Assembly (NCBI RefSeq): GCF_008831285.2
Contig: NC_045140.1
Coordinates: forward strand, 24,942,131 to 25,006,130
Direction: 5' to 3'
Length of the DNA: 64,000 nt
DNA from: Nymphaea colorata
Lineage: Eukaryota; Streptophyta; Magnoliopsida; Nymphaeales; Nymphaeaceae
Shown here: piece after piece, positions 34,676 to 46,894 of the stretch
Position numbering within the stretch: the stretch's first letter is position 1
How the letters are laid out: each line of letters begins with the position of its first letter
Made by a program: the position numbers and the translations under genes
The notes under the pieces: generated by a model
Databases searched by the model: none
Told to the model about the DNA's origin: nothing
What the model saw: the letters and a program-made list of their open reading frames with translations, nothing else

Positions 34676-35525
34676 TAATGAGACAATGTCTGCCCCCATT
34701 TGGCTGCCCTTCATGGGCTGTTCGGTTCTAAAATATGAGATATGTGCTGCTGTAAAAATGTAACACTTAAACAAATAGTGGATTTTAGGGGCTTCGTTTT
34801 GCAATCAGTGGTGAATGGAAAAAACTGTGGATTTGTAATACGGAGGGAAGGGAATCTTAGAACCACACGGTTGAATCTTTAAGATGGGAGGCTATATATC
34901 GCTGTCTCTTTCTTCAGATTCCTATCAATAATAAGGTTAGGTGTCTACTTGGCTCGAATCGGAAAAAAAAAAAAAGGAAATGGGCTGGCCCAATTGGGCC
35001 CGATCGAGCTCGGTTTGGCCTTATAAAATTTTTAAATATATATTTTATTAATTTTTATATTTAATTGTAATATTTTATTACGACCAATTATATTTATATT
35101 CTATTTTATATTAAAAACATACATTTTTTAATTTAATTGAATCGAGCTCGAGTTTTAGGTGTCGGACAGGGCTCAAGGACCTTGATGCCCAGGCTTAATC
35201 CACAACACAAGCCAATATTGATGATGTTGGGCTAAGTTATGTTGAATTGATGAAGATGGACGAAAAAACACTAAGGACATATGGTACATGAATATACAAA
35301 GTGTTGATGAGCGCTAATAAGGAAATAAATAAAATTAGTGGGACTCCACCCACTGGACGTTACTTGACCCATCCATACACTCGGATGTCAAACGAGAGGA
35401 GCTGGAAATAAAATTGAGTTTAATTTGTAGATTTATCATCTAATCCAGGATAAGGTGCGGATACAGGACCTGGAAGTGGAGGTCTTTTTCCGTTGAAGAT
35501 TGTAAACATTAGTTAGAACTTGAAT

Positions 35526-35560
<35 letters not shown>

Positions 35561-35934
35561 GAAGATGAAAATATGAGTCTCTTATACGTTATCCTTACAA
35601 AGGACATTGATGCATTAATCACATAAGGAAAAGAACATGAAATCAAACAAAAAGAAGAGGAAAAAATAGACGTAGGAGAGGATTGGGGTTATCCTTAGGT
35701 GGACCTGTGTGTTGATCCAGAGAGGAAACCCCGTGCTCCGGACGGTTCCGTTCCACATAGCAACCACATAACCCCTCTTTCCGCATATATTATATCATAT
35801 ATAACACAGCTCATCACCAATTACACTTAGTCCCTCCTCTTCCTCCACCAAGAGGTTAAGCCACTCTTGCCTCGGGAGCCGGAGCTGAGAACTCCGTAGA
35901 AAAGAGGGGTTGTGTCCCTACAACTCTACGCTAC
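34676..35934. other. Spacer between the convergent 4CL copies
   Basis: No gene is recognised. It holds a GGGCTGGCCCAATTGGGCCC-like GC palindromic stretch near 34980-35020 in an AT-rich surround, and a GA microsatellite at 35528-35558. About 140 bp before the 4CL stop, CATATATTATATCATATATA is AT-rich and may lie in the 3' region. Transcripts of both 4CL copies would converge here. Confidence 0.5.
35528..35558. repeat. GA microsatellite
   Basis: Uninterrupted GA run of about 15 repeats between the two convergent 4CL copies. Confidence 0.9.
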
Positions 35935-38654
35935 CTACTTACTTTGGACACCCTGCGCTAACCTTGCCCTCAATTCTCTCCTCAGAATCTTGCCTGAAGG
36001 AGCCTTCGGGATTGCATCTAGGAAGAACACCTTCTGTATCTTCTTGTAGAACACCACCTGCATCAAACCATTAACGCACTTTCAGTTGTTTGAAACAACA
36101 AATGTCGTTGATTACGTGTTTACTCTTTTTCTTCTTCTATTGCCTCTTTTTTTTGAGCAAGAGGATGTTAGTATCCAGTTGTTCTTAGATGCTATGAAGA
36201 TCCATTAAGGACCATCGGATCTCACCTGCTGGGCAACGAACTTCTTGATGTCATCTTCCGTGATGTCCGAGCCATTCGATTTGACGACAAAGGCCACCGG
36301 AATCTCGCCGGCCGCATCGTCTTTCATCCTGTGAGAAGGAGCAGGGAAGCCCGGGATCCATGAGTCCTCAACACCAACACGATTTTAGCGAACCAATACA
36401 AACGTAAACGGGGATGGGACTCTTACGGGACAACGGCGGCGTCGGCGATGGCCTGGTGGGTGAGCAGCATAGCTTCGAGCTCAGCGGGGGCCACCTGGAA
36501 GCCCTTGTACTTGATCAACTCCTTCAACCGGTCCACTATGAACAACTCATCGTCGTCATCAACGTACCCGATGTCTCCTGTGTGAAGCCACCCATCCTTG
36601 TCTATTGTCGTTGCCGTCGCCTCCAAGTCATTCAGATAACCTAAACAACGCCCACAACCAAGGTAAATCTTCTTGTATTTCCATATCTTTACAAGATTAT
36701 ATATATATATAAATAGCTTTTTGCCAAAGTGAGTTGTACAACTTAAATGAATGGGTACCTTTCATGATTTGGTTTCCCCTAATACAGATCTCTCCGGCTT
36801 GATTGCGAGGCAGGGATGCGCCCGTGTCCGGGTCAACAAGCTTGAGCTCAGCGTTCCTGACTACGGTGCCACAAGAGCCTGATTTGATCTCGAAAGGCTC
36901 CTTGGCGAAGGCCAAGCACATCGATATAACCGGACCCGCCTCAGTCATTCCATAACCCTGCGAAAAAGGTGATAAATGGAAAAGGTTACAACATATGATC
37001 CAGAACTTAAAATATCCAACGTCCCCCCTTTTTTTATCGATAATGTCATCAAAGTTATTGGGATATTTTTACAGATGTGACGGAAGGCTGGTGGAGGCGT
37101 GACGAGGGTAGGTCGTCACATTGGGCGAACTCCGTGCTCGACCTATCCGCACCCAACCGAAAGTGGGTCGGTCCGGTCCTAGCCCCAGACTTCCCTTGAT
37201 CATTATAAAGTCGCCGCAATTGTCGTGTTTCGGATGAACGTGGAGACAAGGCCACCGCCCACCGGTTCTAAATCAAAGCAATAGCACCATGTGCATTCCG
37301 TGACCGAATTTTTCCAGCAATACTAGATTTTTTAGCGCAGCAAGTTCTAAGTTGCCCGCTTTATATATATATATATATATAGTCCTCCGTAAATCAGTGA
37401 CGGAAAGAATATCATGGGTGGTCGTTTCGAAGACAGTCAGAACCAATTTTTTTGGAAGTGAAATCTAGTTTTTGTTAAAAAAAAAAAAAAAAAAAGTCAT
37501 TTCTGGTGCGTTTGAATGATACCAGAACTGAGTTTTACCAAGAGTTATTTTTGACAAAATCTGTGTTTCAAAACTATCCGACGGAGAAGAACGAAGATGG
37601 AGACTCATCAATTGGTTTTTAATGCAAGAAATTTCTGTGAAAAAGGTAAGGGGATGGAGCTCACCTGGCCGAGCTTGGCGTTGGGGATCCTGGCGCGGAG
37701 GGCGTCCTCGAGCTCCTTGCCCATGGGCGCAGCGCCGGACATGACGGTGCGGATGGAGGAGAGGTCGTATTTGTCGACGTTAGGGTTCTTGACGAGGGCC
37801 AGGACGATGGGCGGCACGATGGGGGCGATGCTCACCTTGTGCTTCTGCACCAGCTCCATGAGCGCGCCCACCTCGAACTTGGGCATCACCAGCATGGCGC
37901 ACCCCGCCCTCAGCCCCGCCAGCAGGATCGACAGCGAGTATATGTGGAACAGCGGAAGCACGCACAGCACCACGTCCTCCACCCTCATGTGGATCGTCGG
38001 GTTCTCGCCGTCGACGTGCTGCGCGGCGTCCGTCACCAGCCCCCGGTGCGTCAGCATCACCCCCTTGGGCAGCCCCGTCGTCCCCGACGAGTACGGCAGC
38101 GCCACGATGTCCTCCGGCAGCACCTCCACCTCCGGCATCTCCCGCTCGTCCGCCTCCGTCAGGCACGAAATGTGGAGGCACCCCTCCGGGAACCCCTCGT
38201 CCACGCACACCACCTTCACCCCGTCCTTTTCCCGCAGCTCGCTCAGTTTCTCCGCGTACACCGACTGCGTCACCACCAGCCGCGCTTTGGACGCCCGCGC
38301 CTGCTTCGCGATCTCCTGCGGCGTGTAGAACGGGTTGGCCGTCGTCGTGGTCGCCCCGCGGTAGCTGGCACCGAAGAACACGAACGCGAACTCCGGCGAG
38401 TTGGGCAGCAGCAGCATGACCACCTCCCGCTGCTGGACGCCGAGCTTCGCCAGCCCAGCGGCCACGCGGCGGGCAGTCAGCTCGACCTCGCCGTAGCTGT
38501 AGATCCTCCCCTTGGCACCATCGATGATGCACGCCTTATCGCGGAGGGTATCCAGCTTCTGGAAGCAGTAAGTGTGGAGCGGCAGGTGGTCCGGAATCTC
38601 GATGTCGGGGAGCTTGGAGCGGAAGATGAATTCCTTGGCCTGAGAATTCTCCAT
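35935..38654 (-). CDS. 4CL: 4-coumarate:CoA ligase (intact, five exons)
   Basis: Exons on the minus strand are 38654-37665, 36957-36759, 36640-36427, 36328-36226 and 36057-35935, joined by GT-AG introns of 707, 118, 98 and 168 bp. Together they are 1629 nt, encoding 542 residues, the normal 4CL length. The enzyme activates 4-coumarate and related cinnamates with ATP and joins them to CoA, feeding lignin, flavonoid and other phenylpropanoid routes in the cytosol. Box I of adenylate-forming enzymes ([11 protein letters not shown]) is at about residues 189-199, YGMTEAGPV at about 332-340, Box II (GEICIRG) at about 385-391, then [25 protein letters not shown], the YKGFQVAP hinge region, and PSGKILRR with the catalytic Lys near the C-terminus. 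Exon 1 is GC-rich with G/C-ending codons, unlike its surroundings. Four introns at conserved places fit known plant 4CL genes; class I versus II is not resolved. I see no defect. Confidence 0.95.
36958..37664 (-). other. Intron 1 of 4CL
   Basis: The intron is bounded by GTGAGC and CAG. It contains a TA microsatellite (about 37362-37381), an 18-bp-plus poly-A tract (about 37478-37495) and a GC-rich patch at about 37120-37200 that differs from the rest of the intron. No gene is recognised inside it. Confidence 0.85.
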
Positions 38655-38822
38655 TTTCCTTACGACGGTATAAAAGCAAGCCTCTCTTTCTATCTGCCTC
38701 TCTCAGCCACCGCCGACTGTATCTTGGTTTCTTCTTCTTTCTGGGATTGGGATTCGGAAAGGAGGGAGAGCACTCGGAGGGAAAGATGGGTGCTGAGTTT
38801 TTGGGGAGGGAAGAGTGGTGCT

Positions 38823-38831
38823 AATATACAG
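38823..38831 (-). promoter_or_regulatory. Putative TATA box of 4CL
   Basis: The minus strand reads TGTATATTA about 170 bp upstream of the 4CL ATG. A pyrimidine-rich leader (CTTCCCTCCCC and CTCTTTC-type runs) follows. The position suits a 5'-UTR of roughly 140 bp. No transcription start is proven. Confidence 0.45.
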
Positions 38832-38902
38832 GTGACAGGTGAGAGGAAGGAGGGAGAGAGTGGGGATTACGGGAGTTGCCGAGGCGTTTCCATGACCGGC
38901 GA

Positions 38903-38909
38903 TGGTTGG
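38903..38909 (-). promoter_or_regulatory. AC element (ACCAACC) upstream of 4CL
   Basis: The minus strand contains ACCAACC about 75 bp upstream of the putative TATA box, in ACCACCAACCATCGCC context. AC-rich elements of this type bind R2R3-MYB activators and repressors of lignin and phenylpropanoid genes in PAL and 4CL promoters. A single 7-mer can occur by chance, but place and orientation fit. Confidence 0.5.
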
Positions 38910-39051
38910 TGGTGGGGCAGGTGGGACTGTGGGAGAGCGCGACGTCGTTGTCTACCAGACCAGCCACCATTGGGGACTCCTTACTTGCATTATGCGGTCG
39001 CCGTTCCGTCTGAGATCTTACCCTGCACTCCACCATTTTATTATAAAAATC

Positions 39052-40720
39052 CAAGTGAGCTCTTCAGAGGAAATGCCAATGGCGGCCCCATTCCCACCGG
39101 TTTTCTCCGTCTATTCTTCTCTCTCTCTCTTCTAACGTTCTATCAAGTTCAAAAGAAATTGGTAATTTAAGTTGCCTCCTCATCGGCACAATTTAATTGC
39201 ATGTGAGGACTGGCCTTGGGAACGGGTTGCACTTATGCCATCTTCAGCCTCCCCAGGAAGATCAAAAAGATAAAAAGATTTGGTCGAGGTGGGTTTATGC
39301 ACTACTCGATGTCACACCCCTAGATTTTATAAAAATTCATAATCACTCAAATAAATTTTACAAAGTACGTTCCACATCCTCTCTAAAATTTTTGTAGTAC
39401 AACTTAGCGTAGGCCCCCACTTAAAAACATTGCTTCCACCTGTCACGAGTCGAGAGAGGTCCAGCGTTCGATATCATAGACAGGTGGCTCTGCGTCTGAG
39501 CTTGACGATTAGCTGAAAGTGGTTGACGCGTCTTCCAGCGTTCGATATCATAGACATATATTTTCGTGCATTGTTAGTTTAATCTGCACATTGTTGTTGT
39601 TTCTTTACTGTAAACGATGCATTTGACTCCGCAAGTGATACTTCGCCTCGAAAGTGTTTCCCTTAGAAGCTGGCCGTTGATGGATGGCCTTTCCCCGAGG
39701 AGAGTTTTCCCGATTTTCAGTCGGACCTCCGCCGGAAAATCACGAAAAGCCATGCACTTAACGAACCGAGCCACATTTCCAAAAAGAGATTTTATATCTG
39801 CCAATCGTTCGTTAAATTCCGGAGATACTCCGAAGACAAAGATTCCGTGGTGCTGAATCTTCCAAGAGAAAAATTTTAACATGTCGCCAAAGTTTTCCCT
39901 AACAAACGTCTCATTCGAAGGCTAAAGAAGAGGATATGACAAATTTTCCTTCACGACAAATATTCTTCCCTCTTCCATTTCCAAAGGGTCTCTTTCTCTC
40001 CTTAAATCACTATTTGTCGTTTCATTTTCATAATGAAAACAGCCACAGTAAGTGGAAGAAATTAAAAAAAAAAAAAAAAAACATACCTAAGGAATTGACC
40101 TAATAAAAAATACACCTACTTAGCTAACTAAAAGATGCATAATATTATTTTTTCAAAATTAATTGTCAACTCATTAAAGAGTTACCATTTTACCCTCTGA
40201 AAATAATATGACAAATGCCAACTTTGTTACAGAAATTAATGAAAAACTTCACAATATCCATAAAATATTCCAACACGATCACGATTTTACATCTTACTAA
40301 AAGACAAAAATATTTGGACACAATTAAATTAAACATACAATGGTTACATCGAACGTACTTAACCGAGCTAATGCCAGCTGATGGATTTACAATTTGTTTT
40401 ATTAAAAAGATTTGGCTTCATTATCTTATATAAAACCTAAGGCTAATAATGACCAAATGCTTGTTTTTTTTTCCCGCTGATTGTCTGAAACGTGTTGTCG
40501 GAAATTTCTCCATAAAAAAACCCCAAGGGCAATTCCGTAAAATCTGTGTTCCAATAGCAGGGACACGGTTCCTTCTCGCCCCACCAACTCCCATACGTCA
40601 TTTGGAGGACTTTTCCGTAAATTCCCGTGGCTTACCTACCCTCCTCGACCCGCCGAACAAACTTCTCCGGCGGCCGGGAACTCGCCTACCTACTGCATGA
40701 CGGGGACAGGGTTTTCTTCG
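39052..40720 (+). repeat. Duplicated block C (distal 4CL upstream DNA)
   Basis: This is the reverse complement of block C' at 60605-62262. It begins GAGCTCTTCAGAGGAAATGC, about 400 bp upstream of the 4CL ATG, so the proximal promoter is outside the duplication. It contains an anonymous frame (minus, 39574-39882) partly conserved in C' (plus, 61383-61724), and a GC-rich stretch near 40530-40700. In C' this block lies directly beside block B', with no 4CL between. Confidence 0.88.
39574..39882 (-). other. Anonymous frame conserved in block C/C'
   Basis: The 102-codon frame reads ADIKSLFGNVARFVK, MAFRDFPAEVRLKIGKTLLG and RPSINGQLLRETLSRR. The C' counterpart (61383-61724, 113 codons) keeps the last ~80 residues, with indels of 3 and 9 bp that hold the frame, while the N-terminal part is shifted. 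I know no family with this pattern. It may be coincidence over a short, young repeat. Confidence 0.3.
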
Positions 40721-43700
40721 TAACATATTTCTTTTGAGAATATCTCTTCGTTCTGTCTTATTCACTCGTGCTTGTGACGGAAAGGTGACGTCATGCCGCC
40801 GTGGACGAGTTCCGGAGAAATTTTTACACCGGTGCCACTCCCACCCTTCATTTCATTTGGAAACAAAACAGTGCCTCTCGTTCACGAGAAACTTTTCAAA
40901 GTACATCCTCTTAGACAAATTTTCAGAAAATATAATAAAATAGAAAAATGGAATTTGAAAAAGCGGACGTATTTCAAAATTGAGTTGGGATGAAATTATC
41001 TGGAAATATCGTGATAAAATATCGATATTTTTGCCGGAACATTTTCAAGGTCTTTTTTTTTTTTGAAGTTTGTGGTTGGGGGTCAACAAAGTCCAAGGGT
41101 GGAAAACCACCAAACTCCACCAACCCCCTTCTCTTCGTCAAAAGGTCACACCCGTGGTTGCACTCAATACGACCAAACTAATCTTCTTCCAAATAAGAAT
41201 AAAGTTGGGAACTGCATTTACTAATGAAAACATTTCAATTTCGGTGCCGATAGTTTTACCGTAATTGCAATCGCATGCTTTGAATTTTTTACTTTCTCGC
41301 ATAAACAAAATGAGTGAGACACTGCTTTTAAACAAGAAAGATAGGAAAAAAAAGAAAAAACACAATTTCTGGCCAATAAGGTATTTCATTTTTTTAATCA
41401 ATTCTGGAAAGCTGTTTCTCCATTTTAGAAAGAGAGAAGGGAGGCGACCTCTTTCATCGTTCTTCTAAGCTCCTAGGGAAAGTCGAGCCGGCTCAAGTTT
41501 TGGCGAAACCCAGTTTTGAATGAACATGGAAACCGCTTTTTGAAAAATTAATCTTTCTGTTATTTTCTCTTTTGATGGACCAAATCGAATGCCACCATAT
41601 AATTTCCTAAATTTTCGTAATTTAATTTCTTCAAAACTGATGAGCAGACCGTCACCTCTACCACCAATAAGAGAAGGCGTTGTCAAAGTTTGAAAGTTCA
41701 AAGATTTATGACGAACCTCACATATATAATTAATTATGTGGTGGGGTTATGAGATGTAAGCACCACAAAATTCGAGCATTAGTCATACTCTAATGCCAAT
41801 CTTTATGATCCATGTATATAAAGAATGCCAACTCAAAAGGAAATTGAAAATGCATGAAAAAAACAATTGTTTGCAGACTTTTTCAATTGTCACCTATAAG
41901 TCATATTCAGATGATTAGGACTAGCGTATGTTCAAATATTGTAGTGATAATATCCTAACAACCTTACATATCATAGCATGTTTTGGGTAAATAATATGAT
42001 TGTGAAGCAAGGTTACAAGTTCGTAATTACGGATACTAAAAGGTCCTCAAAGGCGTGTTCGGTAGCCTTGGCTGTGCTTGCAGTTAGCTAAGATTATACT
42101 TGTGACTTAAAATTGAGGGAACAAAGTCAATTCCTTTATGTCTCCAACTTTCTTTCTCTTAAGTTTTTAAGCGTTGTGCAACGAAGAACAAGGCATAAGA
42201 CCTCTTCCTTATGCGTTTGTTTGCCCCTATATACTAGGGGATAGCTTTTCAAGGTTGCCTCAAAAACGTTGCAAATTATCTCATACACCTCTCTTCAAGT
42301 TTTTACGGGAGAAGGACTGACGCCCTTTCACTTGCCCGTTTCGCTTCATAAACTTTTTTGGTTCGACTTAAGAAAGATACAGGGCCCAATCTTTCAAACC
42401 TATCAATATCAATTTCAATTGTCATCTTCTTACATCCTATCCTTATGAGCAGTGGCAAACTACCCTTATAAGCCCACAATTGGCGGAGATCCTAAGTCCA
42501 ACCAGTCTCTTGGCAGCTGTGTGTGTTGGGTCAATATTGGTCTTCCACCTTCCTCTAATGCCTAAAGACATTGGCCTTGTAGACTGCGTCGGTGGTACCG
42601 TCGTGGGGCAACCGGTTTTTGCAAGTCAAAATTTCTAAGCGACTCGTCAATTTATGATGAATCTTGTGGTTTGATTTTCATTGCACAAGAGAGCTCGGGC
42701 GACCTATTCGTTGTATATTCTCCCTTTTTGACAATGGTGGCCTGGAATGGACCAATTGTTAAGAAACTATTTTAAATAAAATACGAACATTTTAATATGT
42801 TCATAAAAACTATTTTGATATAAAGCATGCTTTGATTCAAACTGCTTTAATGAAAAATGTTGATTTTCTTTTTTTATTATGGCCGTCCATTTTTTCTTAT
42901 TATAAAAACACCATTCAAGTCTAATAAATGATCAACTTAGTATTTTTTGATCAACCCATTCTTAAGATCATATCAACAAAGTTAGATTGCAAAAAAAGAT
43001 CAAAATCTAAGGGTTTTGCTCTTTTTCCCCTTACCAAAGTGTCTTATATATATATATATATATAGACACACGCACACACAAATAAGTGCTCACCAACCAT
43101 GTATCTTTAATGGAAAGAAAACATAGGTGGACGTCTTGTAATATAAAGAAAAAAAAAAAAAAAGAGGGGTAGGTAAAGCTAATGTGAAAAGAGAGAAACT
43201 AGCAGATGGGGTTCCTTCAACCTTGGGTCGTTTTCTCACCTACCTTTATCCCATAAGCTTAGCTATGGATGGCCTTGCCTTGGACCAATCTGCCACTGGG
43301 AAATAGAAAATGTGAAGTTTAAAATTTTATGAAATCTGTCAAACTTTCTTTGATTTAGACGTTCCCATTACTCTGGGACTTAATTTGATTGACCATTTCC
43401 AACCACATGAGACCTAGATTCTTTCATTCTTTCAATACAAGGGGTCTCCTCAGCACTTTTAATTGGACCCAAAAAAAAATCCACATGAAACATAGTTGGG
43501 CAATCTAAATCAACTCATGGATTCGTATTAAGCTTTTATTTGGACTTGTTTTTTTTTTTTTATATCTCTGATTTACAGTTCTTAAACTTGTCATAGAAGT
43601 TAAGAACGACCTGAACTCGAATGGCTTCTTAGTCAAATCATAATCAGAAATTCAGAACTTGTGTTAGTGCTGAATTTGTAGTGAAACATATATAATGACG

Positions 43701-44400
43701 ACAGCTCATCATTGATTACCACAATTCGACAGTAATTAGCTTTTTTTAATTTCAAGATAAGCGTTTAACAACTACCATTCAATATTGAAAAGATAAACAA
43801 ATGTAATTGTTCGAGCTGTCCAAAGAGTTAGTCATCAGGTGCAAGTTACACACATAAAAGGTTTGCAAATTATGCCTACCATATCCATCCAGGTTAAGCC
43901 AATTGGAGTCCAATGGTTAACAGGAAAAAAAAAAAAAAAAGTTGAGAATCTGTAGATAAAATGGTTCTGAAAAATCAACAAGTTAAGCAACCGCAAATAT
44001 TTTAAAAGAAAAGCTGACTTTGTTTTTTTTTATTGAGATAATCTCAACCACTTTTTTTTTAATCATCATTGTTTGTTTATCATTAGTTTAACCGTTTTGA
44101 TTTTAAAAAAAACTAAGAATTAGAACAACCAACTACTTATCAACTACTTCTATAAGTCTTATAAATTTTTTTCACGTTTTTGACATACAAAATTATGTGA
44201 ATAAATAAATAAATCTGTATATATGAAGTGTTTCTAACCTATGATATCTAGCCACTTATAGTTTTAGGTGAAGGAACAAAAGCAGATACTAAAGAAACAA
44301 TCGAACCTATAGCTATAGTTTTAGGTGAAGCAACTCGACTTTGAAGAGTTGATAGGACCTTTTTCTTTGCCTGCCATAAGAATCTGCTGTTCAGCGGAAA
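40721..44400. other. AT-rich spacer without a recognised gene
   Basis: It contains the 47-bp dispersed repeat copy at 41207-41253, TA runs (about 43045-43065) and several poly-A tracts. Open frames are short and family-less. Confidence 0.5.
41207..41253. repeat. 47-bp dispersed repeat
   Basis: Reverse complement of 8823-8869, essentially identical. It contains ACTGCATTTACTAATGAAAA and TTTCGGTGCCGATAG. Confidence 0.85.
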
Positions 44401-46800
44401 GAGCAATAAGCAGCGCACACAAGAACTGGCATTTACACGCTGGCTCCCTTCCTTTTAGCTAGCCTAGAATAGAAGGCCCCAAGCATGATCATGGCGCCCA
44501 CTTTTCAGCCACTCCCACTCACTCATTTCTCAGACAATTTTGGGCACTGACGACTTGAGCCAGCACAGGCACAGCACTGGTGGCCACCTGATCCACCGTC
44601 TCAGTCAGGGGCTCTTTTCCTTCAGAGTTTGCCCGTTTCCTTTTTCTCATCTTCTTCAGGACTCATGATCAACAGCATCGCAAAAGGGGAAGCGCTTACC
44701 TCCCCTTTTCATCCGTGTCTCCATTTTAACCACTGACGGGTAGGAGAAGATGATGATGAACGTCACGTTTTTGGGCAGTAGGGAGACGACGCGGCGAGCG
44801 TATGGAAACATGACAGGGCCATTGTGGTGTGCTGACGTCGTCTCACGTCAATTTCTGTGTTTGTTCACTCATACAGATGCTTCGCCGTTTCTCTCCGCCT
44901 TGTTATCGGAAAAGATAGCTCTGTTTACAGTCCTTGGGGAGTAAAGATATGGTGCCTTCCGCCATGGTAATAGGTATAATTATCATAATGGATAATTGTG
45001 ATGAGCAGGGCTGTTATGGTTATGATTTGTTGTCAAAATCATTCATGTATGAATCGAATGGGTGAAGTTGCCCTTTTGGCGAATTATAATCAGTTGATTC
45101 TTCGGTGCAGCTGAATTAATGGTTTCTTAGTTGACAAAAAGTATTCGACAAATCATTTCTTAAGCAGTAGACCTACCTACCACTAACTCTCTTTTGCTTT
45201 TCCATGTAACCAAATTTCACTTTTGTAACACCTGTGTGTGATTTCGAGGGTCACTGCAACCTTAAATGTTTTCATTATTAGCAAATGCCTCCTCTGAGAC
45301 CGGTGGTTCCTGGAAAAGAGATTTACATAGATATGTTATGCATAAAATATGTAAAAATAAGAACTTAAATGTAAATAACAGAAAAAGTCAGAAAATTTCC
45401 TTGGATATGTTTTTTTGTTCGTTTTTATGTATTGTCTCTCAGCTATTAAAAAACTTGCAACGAGAATAGGAGATGAACAAATGAAAAGTGGTTGTAACTG
45501 TAGCTGCAATATGCTTTTTATAGGAGAATTGTTGCAGTATCAGCGTTCGTAAAGTCTGGGGTATCCTCCATCAATCTTTACCTAAATGCATCTTCACCTC
45601 CTTCCTTTTGAATTTATGCTAATTGAATTTGAGTTTGGCATTTAAGGCTCGTATTGCACATGCATGTTTTAGAAGTATAAAAAAGAAATGGTTTTCTGTG
45701 CTGGATTTAACTCTTTTTCTTTTATCATACTTGTTTCCTTCTTTCCGTTTGTTTCCTTCTTTCGATAAAGCTGTTCAGTGTTCATGCCATCGTGTTTGTG
45801 GCATTTATGATGGCTGTTCTTTCACTACAATCACTGCATGGATCTAAGATAATTTTCTGGCTATTATTTGACGGATTATTGACTATTTTTTAGTGACAGA
45901 TTTTTAAACTTTAACCATCTGACAACCTATGGCACATGATAGCATTGGATTCCCATATAATGACGTACCATAGTCACAAAAAACATATCTTTTTTCAAAA
46001 AAATGAAAAAAAATTACAAATAAAATGGCCATTTAAAACTTCAAAATAACGCCATTTTAAAAAAAAGAACAAAAAATATCAGAAAAACGTGTTTTTTGCG
46101 TTTTTCCATTTTTTCCATTTTCTGATTTTTATTTGTTGCAAATCTACTTATGATGTTTTTATTATTAGTTTCTCACTTATTTTATTTTTCTTTCACTTTT
46201 ATTTTTTTTATTTTTTAAAAATTTACTGTATTTTTTCCATGTTTTTCCCGTTTTTTTATAGCTTGCCCATAATCAAGTTGTTGTTTTATGACGAGATTTT
46301 CTTCTGTTCTGTCCACGAAAAGCTCAGTTTACTGACACCTTGTACGTTTCGTTGGTATAACTTAGTTATTACTGACGGTTGCTATCATTAGTAATATGTC
46401 TTTTTTTTTTTTTTTTTTGTAGTGTGACTTCCTTACCTGCGTAAAATCCCAACATATCAAGTTAATTAATTTGCCTATTTTGTGGAGCAGTTGACAAAAT
46501 TGCTCATGTTCCTATATGTTCCTATATCTTAGTGTGGTCGTTTGGTAGTAGGGACACACTGGGAGTGTCCCATGAATCTAAACAACGTCTGTTAGATTCA
46601 TAAAACATTATTTCTAAGTTACTTCTCAAGAAACGGAGGAAAGAAAAGAGGTGTTGTCAACCTGGCTCTCAAGTCATTTTTGAAGACGCAGTATGCAATC
46701 CCTTCTTGTGGTAAAAATATCATCACGAAAGTCCAACATTGATCACGGAGTCTACGATTCCAATGTGCTAGAAGTTTGGACTTCTTCTCTCTCTTTCTCT
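44401..46800. other. Promoter-like GC-richer patch and AT-rich DNA, no gene recognised
   Basis: About 44430-44950 is less AT-rich and contains ACGTCACGTT and TCTCACGTCA (ACGT cores), like a plant promoter or leader, with a 64-codon frame at 44750-44944 of unknown type. No exon of a known family follows. The remainder is poly-T-rich. Confidence 0.4.
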
Positions 46801-46806
46801 CTCTCT

Positions 46807-46807
<1 letters not shown>

Positions 46808-46890
<83 letters not shown>
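46808..46890. repeat. Long TA microsatellite
   Basis: An uninterrupted TA run of more than 80 bp, preceded by a CT run. It is the longest microsatellite in the window and probably polymorphic. Confidence 0.95.

Positions 46891-46894
<4 letters not shown>

Noticed and set aside
37780-38532. 250-codon minus-strand frame overlapping 4CL exon 1
   Set aside because: It is an alternative reading frame of the same exon. The Gly/Ala/Arg-rich product is typical of a shadow frame, while the 4CL frame has all family motifs.
37839-39170. 443-codon open frame on the plus strand, and a 243-codon plus frame at 37597-38328
   Set aside because: Both lie antisense to the GC-rich 4CL exon 1. Codons ending in G/C leave the opposite strand free of stops. 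The His/Arg-rich product has no family resemblance, and the frame runs through the 4CL promoter.
44750-44944. 64-codon frame as a gene next to a promoter-like patch
   Set aside because: It has no motif, no splice-linked exons of any known family, and average composition, so it is described only as promoter-like DNA.
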